Below, piece by piece: positions 1 to 8,566 of a stretch of 64,000 nucleotides of DNA. Each line of letters begins with the position of its first letter. The stretch's first letter is position 1. The stretch comes from G963668605 sp963668605 (GTDB lineage: Bacteria > Acidobacteriota > Terriglobia > Bryobacterales > Bryobacteraceae), in contig OY764903.1 of NCBI GenBank assembly GCA_963668605.1, positions 4,030,001 to 4,094,000 of the forward strand, given 5' to 3'. A model generated the notes under the pieces. The model had not been told where the DNA came from and made no database searches. It saw only the letters and a list, made by a program, of their open reading frames with translations. The position numbers were made by a program, and so were the translations under genes.

Positions 1-1134
1 CAGGTCCGTGCGTTTCGTGGCGGCCTGATATAGCACCGATTCAAACGCGATCATCTGGTAATCGATGATGTCGCGAAGGCGCCATTCGCCTCCCAGCCAA
101 GGCTCCAGATAATTCCAACTGCGTTCGCGCGGACCGTAGCCGAGCGCGTTCGTTTCGATCTGCTCTTTCTTGACCGTGATCGGGCTGGCGATGCGCGCGC
201 TGGCCGATTCGCTCAGGATGCGCATCCCGCCGTGATAGGCCTGATAGTGCCGGGCCGGCGTCCACGAATCGTAGAGCGCGTTGATCACGATGCCCGTCTT
301 TCCAGCCGCGGTCAAATCCGCCGCCATCCCCGCACCAATCATGTTGCAGCCTTGCGCGATGATCGGATCGATGTTCGGATCGATCGGATCGAGCCATGGA
401 GGCACGAACATGCGCGAGGCAAACGCGCCCTGCTGATGCACGTCATAGACGATTTGCGGATGCCAGACATTATGCAGTTTGGAGACCGTAAGGCGCGTCT
501 CCGGTTGCGAAAAGATATACCAGTCGCGGTTATTATCGTGGCCGAGGTACTTGTGATACAGCTCCGGCGGCGTGCTGCCCTCGAAGGGCGTGCCGAGCGT
601 CTTGCGATACCAGTTCGTCACGATGTCGACCCCGTCGGGATTGAGCGACGGCACCAGCAGCAGAATCGTGTTTTCGAGAATCGCGCGGTTCTTGAGAGTG
701 TCCTCGGTGAGCAGCTTGTAGACGAACTCGACGGCGGTGTGCGTCGACGCGATCTCCGTCGAATGCGCCGCGCACGTAATCAGCACGACAGTCTTGCCCG
801 CGGCAATCAGCTTGGCCGCTTCCGCTTCCGAAGTGCGGCGCGGGTCGGCGAGACCGGCCTGAATGCGGCGATAGCGGTCCAGGTTGCGGATCGTATCCGC
901 CGACGAAATCGTGGCGGCAAGGAACGGACGTCCCTCCACGCTCTTGCCCAACTCCTCGACCCGAATGCGGTCGCTCGACTGCGCCAGCTTTTGAAAATAG
1001 GAGACCACGTCGGCCCAGGCCAACGTGGTCCGATCCTGTCCGATCGGGTGCTTGAAGTGGCTCTCCGGCGACGGCACGGCAGCCAGCAGGCTGGACGCCG
1101 CCAGGACAGCAATCAACAAGCGGCGGCACTTCAC
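1..1134 (-). CDS. Secreted M14-family zinc carboxypeptidase (C-terminus beyond window)
   Basis: The reading frame is open to the left edge, so only the first 378 codons are present. The N-terminus (GTG start) is a signal peptide, MKCRRLLIAVLAASSLLA, so the protein is exported. An HSTE (HxxE) zinc motif follows TCAA, NPDGVDIV is the substrate-binding stretch, and a VYDVHQQG histidine fits the third zinc ligand, all as in M14 metallocarboxypeptidases. The start overlaps the stop of the upstream isomerase-like gene as GTGA, which implies translational coupling. The family cleaves C-terminal or peptidoglycan-type peptides; the substrate here is unknown. Confidence 0.85.
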   Translation of the reverse strand, partial: MKCRRLLIAVLAASSLLAAVPSPESHFKHPIGQDRTTLAWADVVSYFQKLAQSSDRIRVEELGKSVEGRPFLAATISSADTIRNLDRYRRIQAGLADPRRTSEAEAAKLIAAGKTVVLITCAAHSTEIASTHTAVEFVYKLLTEDTLKNRAILENTILLLVPSLNPDGVDIVTNWYRKTLGTPFEGSTPPELYHKYLGHDNNRDWYIFSQPETRLTVSKLHNVWHPQIVYDVHQQGAFASRMFVPPWLDPIDPNIDPIIAQGCNMIGAGMAADLTAAGKTGIVINALYDSWTPARHYQAYHGGMRILSESASARIASPITVKKEQIETNALGYGPRERSWNYLEPWLGGEWRLRDIIDYQMIAFESVLYQAATKRTDL

Positions 1135-1892
1135 GGCCGCGCCAATTCCCGCCATAGCGCGCGGTAGTAGCGCAGGAAGCGCTCCGGCTCTTTGCTTTCG
1201 GCGCATTCGCACAGCATATAGCGGCTGTACTTCGCCTCGCGAAGCAGCGTGAATAGTTCGCGCCACGGGTACTTTTCGTTCGTCAGTTCAGTAATGTGCG
1301 CGCTCTTGATGTGGCGTTTGAGCAGCGCAAAGGCCGGGCGAACGCTACCGTTCGCCACGTCCGTCGCATTGGAGTTCCAGCAGGCGCCGACGTTCGGGTG
1401 ATTCGCGGCGTCGAGAATCGCCGCGGCGGTGGGCGGGTTCTGTGTGTCGCGGCCATGCACCTCCATCCAGACCTCGACGCGCCGCTTCGCGCCGTAATCG
1501 CCCAATTCGCGCAGCGCAGCGCCGATCTGCTGGATCGTAGTCGCGGGCGGCACGCCTTGCGGCAAGGTATTCGGGCGCACCTTAATGGCAATCGCGCCCG
1601 TGTCCTGAGCCAGATCGATGAACTGCTTGCCCATATCGATATTTTGCAGTCGCACGGCCGAATCGGGCGACTGAAACTCGCAGATCGTCCCGAAGCTCAC
1701 CAGCTTGACCTTGCTTTGCGCGAAGCGCTCCCGCACCTTCGCGCGCTCTTCCTTCGATAGCGATGGCTCGACGCCGTGCTTGTGGCTCGTGCGAAGCTCA
1801 ACGCCCTCGAAGCCTGTCGCCTCGAGCAGCTTGATGATGCTGTCGAGGTCCATGTCTTTCAATATGTTGTAGGTAACACAACCGAGATGCAT
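1131..1892 (-). CDS. Sugar phosphate isomerase/epimerase-like TIM-barrel protein
   Basis: A 253-residue protein of the xylose-isomerase-like TIM barrel (AP endonuclease 2 superfamily). It opens with MHLGCVTYNIL, has a GFEGVELRTSHKHG strand and an EVWMEVHGRD strand whose acidic residues fit the metal site. The frame is open further upstream, but the ATG at 1892 has a GAAGGA ribosome site about 7 nt before it and lies just after the stop of the aminotransferase gene, so it is preferred. It is the middle gene of a three-gene minus-strand operon. Substrate unknown; members of this fold isomerise or epimerise sugars and inositols. Confidence 0.8.
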   Translation of the reverse strand: MHLGCVTYNILKDMDLDSIIKLLEATGFEGVELRTSHKHGVEPSLSKEERAKVRERFAQSKVKLVSFGTICEFQSPDSAVRLQNIDMGKQFIDLAQDTGAIAIKVRPNTLPQGVPPATTIQQIGAALRELGDYGAKRRVEVWMEVHGRDTQNPPTAAAILDAANHPNVGACWNSNATDVANGSVRPAFALLKRHIKSAHITELTNEKYPWRELFTLLREAKYSRYMLCECAESKEPERFLRYYRALWRELARP

Positions 1893-1903
1893 TAGGGATT
1901 CCT

Positions 1904-3049
1904 TCAAGGTAAAATTTCGATCAGCGTATCGATCTCGTCCGGGCTGATGTAAAAATGCGGGCTCGTGCGCACCCACCCCTGCCGCGGGGCGGCCATGATG
2001 CCCTTCTCTTTCAGGTCGTGAACTATCGCTCGAGTATCGGCGCCGGGCTTACGAAAGCTTACGATGCCGGCGCCATTCCGCGCGGTCCGTTCGCCGAGCA
2101 CCTCATAGCCTTTTCCGCGCACGCCGGCTGCGATCCGGTCTCCGAGCGCCTGCACTTGCGGCGCGATGTTCTCGACACCGACATCCAGCAGGAACTCGAT
2201 CGCCGCGCGCAGTCCGTAGCAGCCCACCGTATTCAGCGTCCCGCATTCGTAACGCCCGGCGTCGGGACGCAGTGCCATGTCGCGGCAGGCATAGTCGTTG
2301 TACCCGGCGATGTTCGTCCAGCCGAATTCGACGGGCTCGACCGAATCCTGCAAATCTTTCTGCACGTAAAGGATGCCGCAACCCTCCGGGCCGAGCAGCC
2401 ATTTATGGCCATCGGCCGCAAGGGCGTGAATGCCGCACTTGCGGACGTCGAGCGGAAACGCGCCAAGTCCTTGAATCGCATCGACAAAGAAGATCGCGCC
2501 GTGGCGGCGGCAGATCTCGCCGACCGCCTCCAGATCGGCACGGTAACCGCTGAGATACTGCACGAAGCTCAGCGCCAGCAGGCGTGCGCCGCGGGCGGCG
2601 GCATCGATCTTTTCGAGCGGGTCGGTGAATGAGAGCCACTCTACCGTAACACCCTTGCTCTCCAAGCGTTTCCACGGAAAGAAGTTGGCCGGGAACTCCT
2701 CGCGGAACGCGACCACTTTGTCGCCAGGCTTCCAGTCGAGGCCCAGCGCTATCGTGGCGACACCCTCGGACGTGTTCTTCACAATCGCGATCTCGCCGCT
2801 CTCGGCATTAATCAGGCGCGCGGCGGCCGTGCGGACGCCTTCATAGGTGTCCATCCATTCGCCATAATGAAAGGAGCCAAAGCCCAGAGCGTCATCGGCC
2901 AGATGCTTGATCGCGTCGGCGGCGCGCCGGCACAACGGCGCAACCCCGGCGTGATTGAGATAAATCATCCTTTCGGTCACCGGGAACTGGTCGCGGTAGC
3001 GGCGCCACAGAGCATTTCCGCCGATTCTGTCGATTGTCTCGTAACCCAT
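1904..3049 (-). CDS. PLP-dependent class V aminotransferase / cysteine desulfurase-like protein
   Basis: A 381-residue fold-type I PLP enzyme. The N-terminal YLNHAGVAPL motif, the cofactor aspartate in FVDAIQGLG (about D190) and the Schiff-base lysine in DGHKWLLGPEG (about K216) are all present, as in class V aminotransferases annotated as selenocysteine lyase/isopenicillin epimerase-like. It is cytoplasmic by sequence. It is the first gene of the operon, 11 bp ahead of the isomerase-like gene. The exact amino-acid substrate cannot be read from the sequence. Confidence 0.85.
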   Translation of the reverse strand: MGYETIDRIGGNALWRRYRDQFPVTERMIYLNHAGVAPLCRRAADAIKHLADDALGFGSFHYGEWMDTYEGVRTAAARLINAESGEIAIVKNTSEGVATIALGLDWKPGDKVVAFREEFPANFFPWKRLESKGVTVEWLSFTDPLEKIDAAARGARLLALSFVQYLSGYRADLEAVGEICRRHGAIFFVDAIQGLGAFPLDVRKCGIHALAADGHKWLLGPEGCGILYVQKDLQDSVEPVEFGWTNIAGYNDYACRDMALRPDAGRYECGTLNTVGCYGLRAAIEFLLDVGVENIAPQVQALGDRIAAGVRGKGYEVLGERTARNGAGIVSFRKPGADTRAIVHDLKEKGIMAAPRQGWVRTSPHFYISPDEIDTLIEILP

Positions 3050-3146
3050 CTTTCTTAAGATACGTTAAATAGGTGAGGGCCGCAGCACCGCCGGATCGGA
3101 TCGGGCCTATAATGAATCTAGATCTCTGGGACTGAAGGAGTGGACC

Positions 3147-4160
3147 ATGAAGCGCCTTTTCGCCGCTAATTTGAGCCTGCTGCTGGCTATTTTCCTCTCC
3201 GCGCCGGCCGGTTTTGCCAAGGACAAGAAGGTTCCCGACAAGAAGGACCCTGAACAAATTGGCGACCGCGACGTCGGCAAGGGTGTGAACTTCTACTCGC
3301 TGGAGAAGGAAATCGGCCTAGGCAAGTCTCTGGCGCAGGACATCGAGAGGCAGGCCAAGATCATTGACGACCCAGTCGTCGCCGAATACGTCAACCGTAT
3401 CGGCCAGAACCTGGTGCGCAATTCCGACGCCAAGGTGCCCTTCACAATCAAGGTGATCGACAGCGAAGAGGTCAACGCGTTCGCATTGCCCGGCGGCTTC
3501 TTCTTCGTCAACTCCGGCCTGATCACGCGCGCGGAAACCGAAGCGGAACTGGCGGGCGTGATGGCTCACGAAATCGCCCACGTCGCCGCACGCCACGGAA
3601 CACGGCAGGCCAGCCGCGGACAGGTCGCCAACCTGGCAACTATTCCACTCATTTTCATGGGCGGTTGGGCCGGCTATGGCGTGAGGCAGGCGGCCAGCGT
3701 TCTAGTTCCGATGGGTTTCCTGTCCTTCAGCCGCGGCTTTGAATCGGAAGCCGACATGCTCGGCTTGCAGTATCTCTACAAGACCGGCTATGACCCGACG
3801 GCTTTTGTCGACTTCTTTGAGAAAATTCAGTCCGACGAAAAACGCAAGCCTGGCACCATGGCCAAGGTGTTTTCGACGCACCCGCTCACTGACGACCGCA
3901 TCAAACGCTCGCAGGGCAACATTCAGGAAATCCTGAAAGCCAAGCCCGAGTATGTGGTGACCACTTCGGAATTCAACGACGTCAAGTCGCGCCTGCTGGT
4001 CATGCACAGCCGCCACAAAGTGGATGAAAAAGACCCCAACAAGCCGCGCCTTCGCAGGGGTTCGGGCGGTAGCACCGGCCCGGTCGATGAAGTCGGCGAC
4101 GAGACCGACAAGAAGCAATCGGATGAAGACGAGCGCCCGACCCTGAAACGCCGCCAGTAA
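3147..4160 (+). CDS. Exported M48-family metalloprotease
   Basis: A 337-residue protein with a signal peptide (residues 1-24, ending AGFAK). The M48 zinc motif HEIAH is at 141-145 and the third ligand is the glutamate in GFESEADMLGL near residue 198. It lacks the C-terminal TPR of BepA but has a charged tail (DEVGDETDKKQSDEDE). Members of this family process or degrade misassembled envelope proteins. A GGAG site precedes the ATG, and a TATAAT hexamer lies at 3108-3113 without a clear -35. A hairpin follows the gene, so it is probably monocistronic. Confidence 0.88.
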   Translation: MKRLFAANLSLLLAIFLSAPAGFAKDKKVPDKKDPEQIGDRDVGKGVNFYSLEKEIGLGKSLAQDIERQAKIIDDPVVAEYVNRIGQNLVRNSDAKVPFTIKVIDSEEVNAFALPGGFFFVNSGLITRAETEAELAGVMAHEIAHVAARHGTRQASRGQVANLATIPLIFMGGWAGYGVRQAASVLVPMGFLSFSRGFESEADMLGLQYLYKTGYDPTAFVDFFEKIQSDEKRKPGTMAKVFSTHPLTDDRIKRSQGNIQEILKAKPEYVVTTSEFNDVKSRLLVMHSRHKVDEKDPNKPRLRRGSGGSTGPVDEVGDETDKKQSDEDERPTLKRRQ

Positions 4161-4187
4161 GTTTCCGCTCCCAACACGCTGCAACAT

Positions 4188-4215
4188 GGGCCAACGCCTT
4201 CCGGGACGTTGGCCC
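4188..4215 (+). terminator. Probable rho-independent terminator after the M48 gene
   Basis: A perfect 9-bp stem (GGGCCAACG / CGTTGGCCC) with a 10-nt loop lies 28 bp after the M48 stop and is followed by GCTCTTTAT, a weak T-rich tail. It separates the protease gene from the next operon. Confidence 0.6.
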
Positions 4216-4265
4216 GCTCTTTATGTGAGGGCGCAGCACACCGGGCTTGGTACGATAACAGGCAG

Positions 4266-5204
4266 ATGGCTCTTGTCACCGTTTCCGGCGAGCCTGGCTG
4301 CCGGCACGAAGAAATCGCGCGACTCGCCGCCAACCGGCTGGGCTTCCGGCTGATTACGGAAGCGGAGATCCGCGCCATGATCGCCGAAGAATTCGGCGCG
4401 GAGACAGCGCTGCCCGACAAAGCCTACGCGCCGGTGCTCACGTCCATCCTCGCGCGACTGGCTACGCAGTGCCACCTGGTCGTTTCCACGCCCGGCATGG
4501 AATTCCTCTTTCGCTCATACCCGGGAATCCTGCGTGTGCACGTCGTCGCGCCGGAATCGCGCCGGCTGGGCGCGTTGATGCTCGGCCATCAAATGGAGCG
4601 TCCAGCCGCCAAGCAACTGTTGCGGCACCTCGAAGCCGAGGAGCGCAAAGACCGTCTGCGCAAATTCCGCCGCGCCGCGCCGCCGCCGGCAAGCTTGGAT
4701 CTCGTCATCAATGAAGAGGCGCTCGAGGCCGAGCAGATCGCGGGCCTGATCGAGTCCGCGGCGCAAGCCAAGACCATTGCGGCGGACGGCATGCTCTCGG
4801 CCTCCACAGAAGCGCATCTTCAGTTTCAGGTCCGGCTGCAATTGGCGAAGTACGGCATTGCGCCGCCCGGCGCGGTGACGCTGAAAGAGACGGTCTTCGC
4901 CAACCAGAGCGAAGAGATTTTCGCCAACCTGCTCGACTTTTACCGCATCGCCTGGCACTACGAACCGAAGAGCTTTCCCTTGCAGTGGGACAAGGACGGC
5001 AAGGTGCTGGAAGCCTTCACGCCGGATTTCTATCTGCCGGAGTTCGATCTTTACGTGGAACTCACCACGATGAAGCAATCGCTGGTGACCAAGAAGAACC
5101 GGAAGGTGAAGCTGCTTCGCAGCATTTACCCGCACATCAATATCCAGGTCTTCTACCAGAAGGATTTCCAGAACCTGATCTTCAAACACGGGTTGTCCGG
5201 CTGA
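4266..5204 (+). CDS. Cytidylate-kinase-like domain fused to a PD-(D/E)XK-like nuclease domain
   Basis: A 312-residue two-domain protein. Residues 1-165 resemble the cytidylate kinase 2 family (VTVSGEPGC, then EEIARLAANRLGF), but the P-loop lacks the usual GKS/T, so catalysis is doubtful. Residues 180-312 contain E217, then TPDFYLPEFDLYVELTTMK, a layout like the E, D, E-x-K core of PD-(D/E)XK nucleases (D254, E265, K270). The frame is open upstream, but the ATG at 4266 gives the conserved N-terminus. It sits 24 bp before hpt, in an apparent operon. The nuclease assignment is inferred from motif spacing only; a nucleotide-sensing or regulatory role is equally possible. Confidence 0.65.
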   Translation: MALVTVSGEPGCRHEEIARLAANRLGFRLITEAEIRAMIAEEFGAETALPDKAYAPVLTSILARLATQCHLVVSTPGMEFLFRSYPGILRVHVVAPESRRLGALMLGHQMERPAAKQLLRHLEAEERKDRLRKFRRAAPPPASLDLVINEEALEAEQIAGLIESAAQAKTIAADGMLSASTEAHLQFQVRLQLAKYGIAPPGAVTLKETVFANQSEEIFANLLDFYRIAWHYEPKSFPLQWDKDGKVLEAFTPDFYLPEFDLYVELTTMKQSLVTKKNRKVKLLRSIYPHINIQVFYQKDFQNLIFKHGLSG

Positions 5205-5228
5205 AGCGGTGCGCTGCGTTGAACGATA

Positions 5229-5792
5229 ATGGAAGCAGATCGCCACGCTATGATCCAAACACCGCCGGGCGTCGAACGCATCCTGTTTACCGAAGAGGAG
5301 ATCCAGCAGCGGATTCGCGCGGTTGCCGCCGAAATCTCGGAGAAATATGCGGGCCGGCCATTGAAACTGATCGGGGTGCTGAAGGGCTCCATCTTTTTCC
5401 TCACGGCGCTTGCGCGCGAGATCTCGACGCCCGTCAAGATCGACATTCTCGCGATCTCCAGTTTTCAATCGCGCTCCGGTCCGGGCGTGGTGCGCATCGC
5501 CAAGGATCTCGATGAGCCGATCGAAGGCGAAGACGTGCTCCTTGTGGAGGACATTGTCGACACGGGATTCACGGCGCGCTACCTACTCCAGACGCTTGCC
5601 GGACGTGAGCCAAATTCGCTCGCCATCTGCACGCTGCTCGACCGCACGTCGAGCCGCATCGTGCAGGTCCCCGTCGAGTTTCGCTGCTTCGAGATTCCCG
5701 ACCGCTTCGTCGTGGGTTTCGGATTAGATTACAAACAGCTCTACCGGAACCTCGGCTACATTGCGGTAATGAATCCGGGAGCGGCGTCTTAG
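5229..5792 (+). CDS. hpt: Hypoxanthine phosphoribosyltransferase
   Basis: A 187-residue type I phosphoribosyltransferase of purine salvage (hypoxanthine or guanine plus PRPP gives IMP or GMP). The PRPP loop VEDIVDTG is at 106-113, preceded by the GVLKGSIFF strand, and the C-terminal GFGLDYKQLYRNL matches bacterial HPRT. The start may instead be the ATG at 5250, because the first seven residues are not conserved in the family. It lies between the kinase-like fusion and a YqhD-type dehydrogenase with 23-24 bp gaps, so the three are likely co-transcribed. Confidence 0.93.
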   Translation: MEADRHAMIQTPPGVERILFTEEEIQQRIRAVAAEISEKYAGRPLKLIGVLKGSIFFLTALAREISTPVKIDILAISSFQSRSGPGVVRIAKDLDEPIEGEDVLLVEDIVDTGFTARYLLQTLAGREPNSLAICTLLDRTSSRIVQVPVEFRCFEIPDRFVVGFGLDYKQLYRNLGYIAVMNPGAAS

Positions 5793-5815
5793 AGTCTCAT
5801 TCGAAGGAAGGTAAA

Positions 5816-6970
5816 ATGCAAAATTTCGAATTCTGGAACCCCGTCAAAGTCCTTTTTGGAAAAGGGCAGATTGCGAAGATCGCCGCCGAGGTTCCGGCTG
5901 GCGCACGCGTCCTGATGACCTATGGCGGCGGAAGCATCCGTCGCAACGGCGTCTATGAGCAGGTGCGCGCCGCGCTCTCCGCCCACGAAGTAATCGAGTT
6001 TGGGGGCATTGAGGCGAATCCTGCCTACGAGACGCTGATGAAGGCCGTAGAAATCGTGCGCGCCCAAGGCGTCACATTTCTTCTCGCCGTCGGCGGCGGA
6101 TCCGTGCTCGATGGCACGAAGTTCATTGCCGCGGCGGCGCATTTTGAAGGTGAACCGTGGGACATCCTCTCGGCGAACGGAGTCGTCAAGAGCGCCGTGC
6201 CGCTGGGCGCCGTGCTCACACTGCCCGCCACGGGCTCCGAGATGAACACCTTCGCCGTGATCTCGAAAAGAGCCACGCAGGAGAAACTCGCCTTCGGCAG
6301 TCCGCTCGTCTACCCCAAGTTCTCCGTTCTCGATCCCGAGGTCACGTTCAGCTTGCCGCCGCGTCAAATCAGCAACGGCGTCGTCGACGCCTTCGCGCAC
6401 GTGCTGGAGCAGTACATGACCTATCCGGCCGATGCGCCATTACAGGACCGCATGGCCGAGGGCATCCTGCAAACACTGATCGACGAGGGTCCGAAGACGC
6501 TCGCGAACCCGGCGGATTACACCGCGCGCGCCAATATCATGTGGTGCGCAACGTTGGCGCTGAACGGTCTGATCGCAGTTGGCGTTCCTCAGGATTGGTC
6601 CACGCACATGATCGGCCATGAGCTGACTGCATTGCACGGCCTCGACCACGCCCAGACGCTCGCCGTCATCTTTCCCGGAAACCTCAGCGTGCGCAAGACC
6701 GCCAAGCGCGAAAAGCTGTTGCAGTATGCCGGGCGTGTCTGGAATCTGCACGAGGGCACAGAGGACGAACGCATCGATCAGGCCATCGTCAGCACGCGCG
6801 CCTTTTTCGAAGCCGTCGGCGTGAAGACGCGCCTGCAAGACTACGGCGTGGGTCCCGATGCGGTCAAGACCATCGCGGCCCGCTTAGAGAAACGCGGCTG
6901 GACCGGCCTCGGCGAGCGCGGCGACGTAAGTCCAAAGCAAGTGGAAGAGATTCTGGCCTGTAGCCTGTAA
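5816..6970 (+). CDS. yqhD: NADPH-dependent iron/zinc-containing alcohol dehydrogenase (YqhD type)
   Basis: A 384-residue group III alcohol dehydrogenase, collinear with E. coli YqhD, which reduces a broad range of aldehydes using NADPH. The cofactor loops TYGGGS and VGGGSVLDGTK and the metal ligands in GVVDAFAH and HELTALHGLDH are intact. An AAGGAAGG ribosome site precedes the ATG. A role in detoxifying short-chain or lipid-derived aldehydes is inferred from the family. It is the third gene of the kinase-like/hpt run. Confidence 0.92.
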   Translation: MQNFEFWNPVKVLFGKGQIAKIAAEVPAGARVLMTYGGGSIRRNGVYEQVRAALSAHEVIEFGGIEANPAYETLMKAVEIVRAQGVTFLLAVGGGSVLDGTKFIAAAAHFEGEPWDILSANGVVKSAVPLGAVLTLPATGSEMNTFAVISKRATQEKLAFGSPLVYPKFSVLDPEVTFSLPPRQISNGVVDAFAHVLEQYMTYPADAPLQDRMAEGILQTLIDEGPKTLANPADYTARANIMWCATLALNGLIAVGVPQDWSTHMIGHELTALHGLDHAQTLAVIFPGNLSVRKTAKREKLLQYAGRVWNLHEGTEDERIDQAIVSTRAFFEAVGVKTRLQDYGVGPDAVKTIAARLEKRGWTGLGERGDVSPKQVEEILACSL

Positions 6971-7007
6971 CCCTCCGCATCGCCTCGAACCCGGCTGTCG
7001 TAGCATA

Positions 7008-8444
7008 ATGGAGCACATGGCACTGATCTCCCGCCGCTCCTTATTCGGCTCCACGGCAGCCGGCCTACCAGGACTGCTCCTCGCCGCACAACGCTCCACC
7101 AGCATTCGCGTCCGCGAAATAGAGCACAGCTACGAGGACTTCCTCTACCGCACTCCCATCAAGTTCGGCGGCGCCGTGGTGGATCGCGTCACGTTGCTCA
7201 ACGTGAAGTGCGTCGTCAGCCTGGCCAACGGCAAGAGCGCCAAAGGCTTCGGCTCGATGCCGATGGGCAACGTCTGGGCCTACCCCTCAAAGGTGCTCAA
7301 CTACGATCAGACGCTGGCCGCCATGAAGGCGCTGGCTGAAAAAGTTCACAAAATCACAGCCGATTATACGGAGGTCGCTCACCCCGTCGACATCAACGTC
7401 GCCCTTGAACCCGCCTATTTGAAAGCGGCGGACGGCGTAACGCGGGAGTTGAAGCTCGCGCAGCCGATTCCGAAACTCTGCACCTTGGTGACCGCGAGCC
7501 CGTTCGACGCGGCTATTCACGACGCCTTCGGCAAGCTCCATAACCGCAGTAGTTACGACACGTATGGCCCGGATCTGATGCCGTACGATCTCTCGCACTA
7601 TCTGACGAAGGAGTTCAGCGGCGAGTACCTGCAGAAGTACGTCAACCCGAAGCCGAAACCGCGTATGCCCTTGTACCATCTGGTGGGCGCGGTGGATCCG
7701 GTGCTGCCCTCCGAATTGAAACACAAGGTCGGCGACGGGCTGCCCGAGACACTGAGCGAATGGATCCAGTACAGCGGCCTTACGAATATCAAGATCAAGC
7801 TGAACGGGGAAGACTTGCAGTGGGACGCCGATCGCGTGCTGACCGTCAACCGCGTGACCGAAGAGACGCAGGCTAAACGCAAAGTGACGAATTGGGTCTA
7901 TTCGCTGGACTTCAACGAGAAGTGCCCGAACGTGGGCTACCTCATCGAGTTCCTCCGCAAAGTGAAAGAAAAGGCCCCGGCCGCCTTCGTGCGGATTCAG
8001 TACATCGAACAGCCCACAAAACGCGACCTGAAGGCCGATCGCAAAAACGTTATGCACGAGGCTTCGAAGCTGCGGCCGGTCGTGATCGACGAATCGCTGA
8101 TCGACCTGGAGAACCTGATACTCTCGCGTGAGATGGGTTACACCGGCGCGGCGCTCAAGGCGTGCAAGGGACAATCGCAGGCGCTGCTGATGGCCGCCTA
8201 CGCCCAGAAGCACAAGATGTTTTTGTGCGTGCAGGATCTGACCTGCCCGGGCGCGTCGCTGATTCATTCGGCCGGCGTCGCCGCGCATGTGCCCGGCGTC
8301 GCGGCGATCGAAGCGAACTCGCGCCAGTATGTGCCCGCGGCCAACAAAGCTTGGGAAAAGAAATTCCCGGGACTCTTCGATGTGCGCGACGGCATGGCGC
8401 ACACCTCCACGATTCTTCCGCTCGGCCTCGGCGCGGTGGCATAG
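7008..8444 (+). CDS. Tat-exported enolase-superfamily protein (mandelate racemase/MLE-like)
   Basis: A 478-residue protein. The N-terminus SRRSLFGSTAAG resembles a twin-arginine signal. The barrel carries enolase-superfamily signatures in order: NIKIKLNG (lysines on strand 2), the aspartate in YSLDFNE, the glutamate in YIEQPT, the DE of VIDES and the lysine of ALKACKG. These bind Mg2+ and abstract a proton next to a carboxylate. The start may be 7008 or the ATG at 7017. Substrate unknown; acid-sugar dehydratase or racemase is the family expectation. An exported member is unusual, since most are cytoplasmic. Confidence 0.8.
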   Translation: MEHMALISRRSLFGSTAAGLPGLLLAAQRSTSIRVREIEHSYEDFLYRTPIKFGGAVVDRVTLLNVKCVVSLANGKSAKGFGSMPMGNVWAYPSKVLNYDQTLAAMKALAEKVHKITADYTEVAHPVDINVALEPAYLKAADGVTRELKLAQPIPKLCTLVTASPFDAAIHDAFGKLHNRSSYDTYGPDLMPYDLSHYLTKEFSGEYLQKYVNPKPKPRMPLYHLVGAVDPVLPSELKHKVGDGLPETLSEWIQYSGLTNIKIKLNGEDLQWDADRVLTVNRVTEETQAKRKVTNWVYSLDFNEKCPNVGYLIEFLRKVKEKAPAAFVRIQYIEQPTKRDLKADRKNVMHEASKLRPVVIDESLIDLENLILSREMGYTGAALKACKGQSQALLMAAYAQKHKMFLCVQDLTCPGASLIHSAGVAAHVPGVAAIEANSRQYVPAANKAWEKKFPGLFDVRDGMAHTSTILPLGLGAVA

Positions 8445-8518
8445 AAACGGTTTATCAGAGCATTGAAGCATTCGCATCGGGTGGAGTGACCGGGATTTCG
8501 CCCGGCCACCCTCCCACA

Positions 8519-8550
8519 CCACCGGACGTGCGGTTTTCCGCATCCGGCGG
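8519..8550 (-). ncRNA. Group II intron domain V
   Basis: On the minus strand this is a 32-nt hairpin with arms around CCGGATGCGG and CCGCACGTCCGG joined by a short AAAA loop, the catalytic core helix of group II introns. The triad is CGC rather than AGC. Domain VI follows directly at about 8476-8518. Confidence 0.75.
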
Positions 8551-8566
8551 TTGAACCAAAGGCGAT

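Noticed and set aside
7287..8543. 418-codon open frame on minus strand
   Set aside because: Antisense to the enolase-superfamily gene, which has clear motifs; extends into the intron without a start context.
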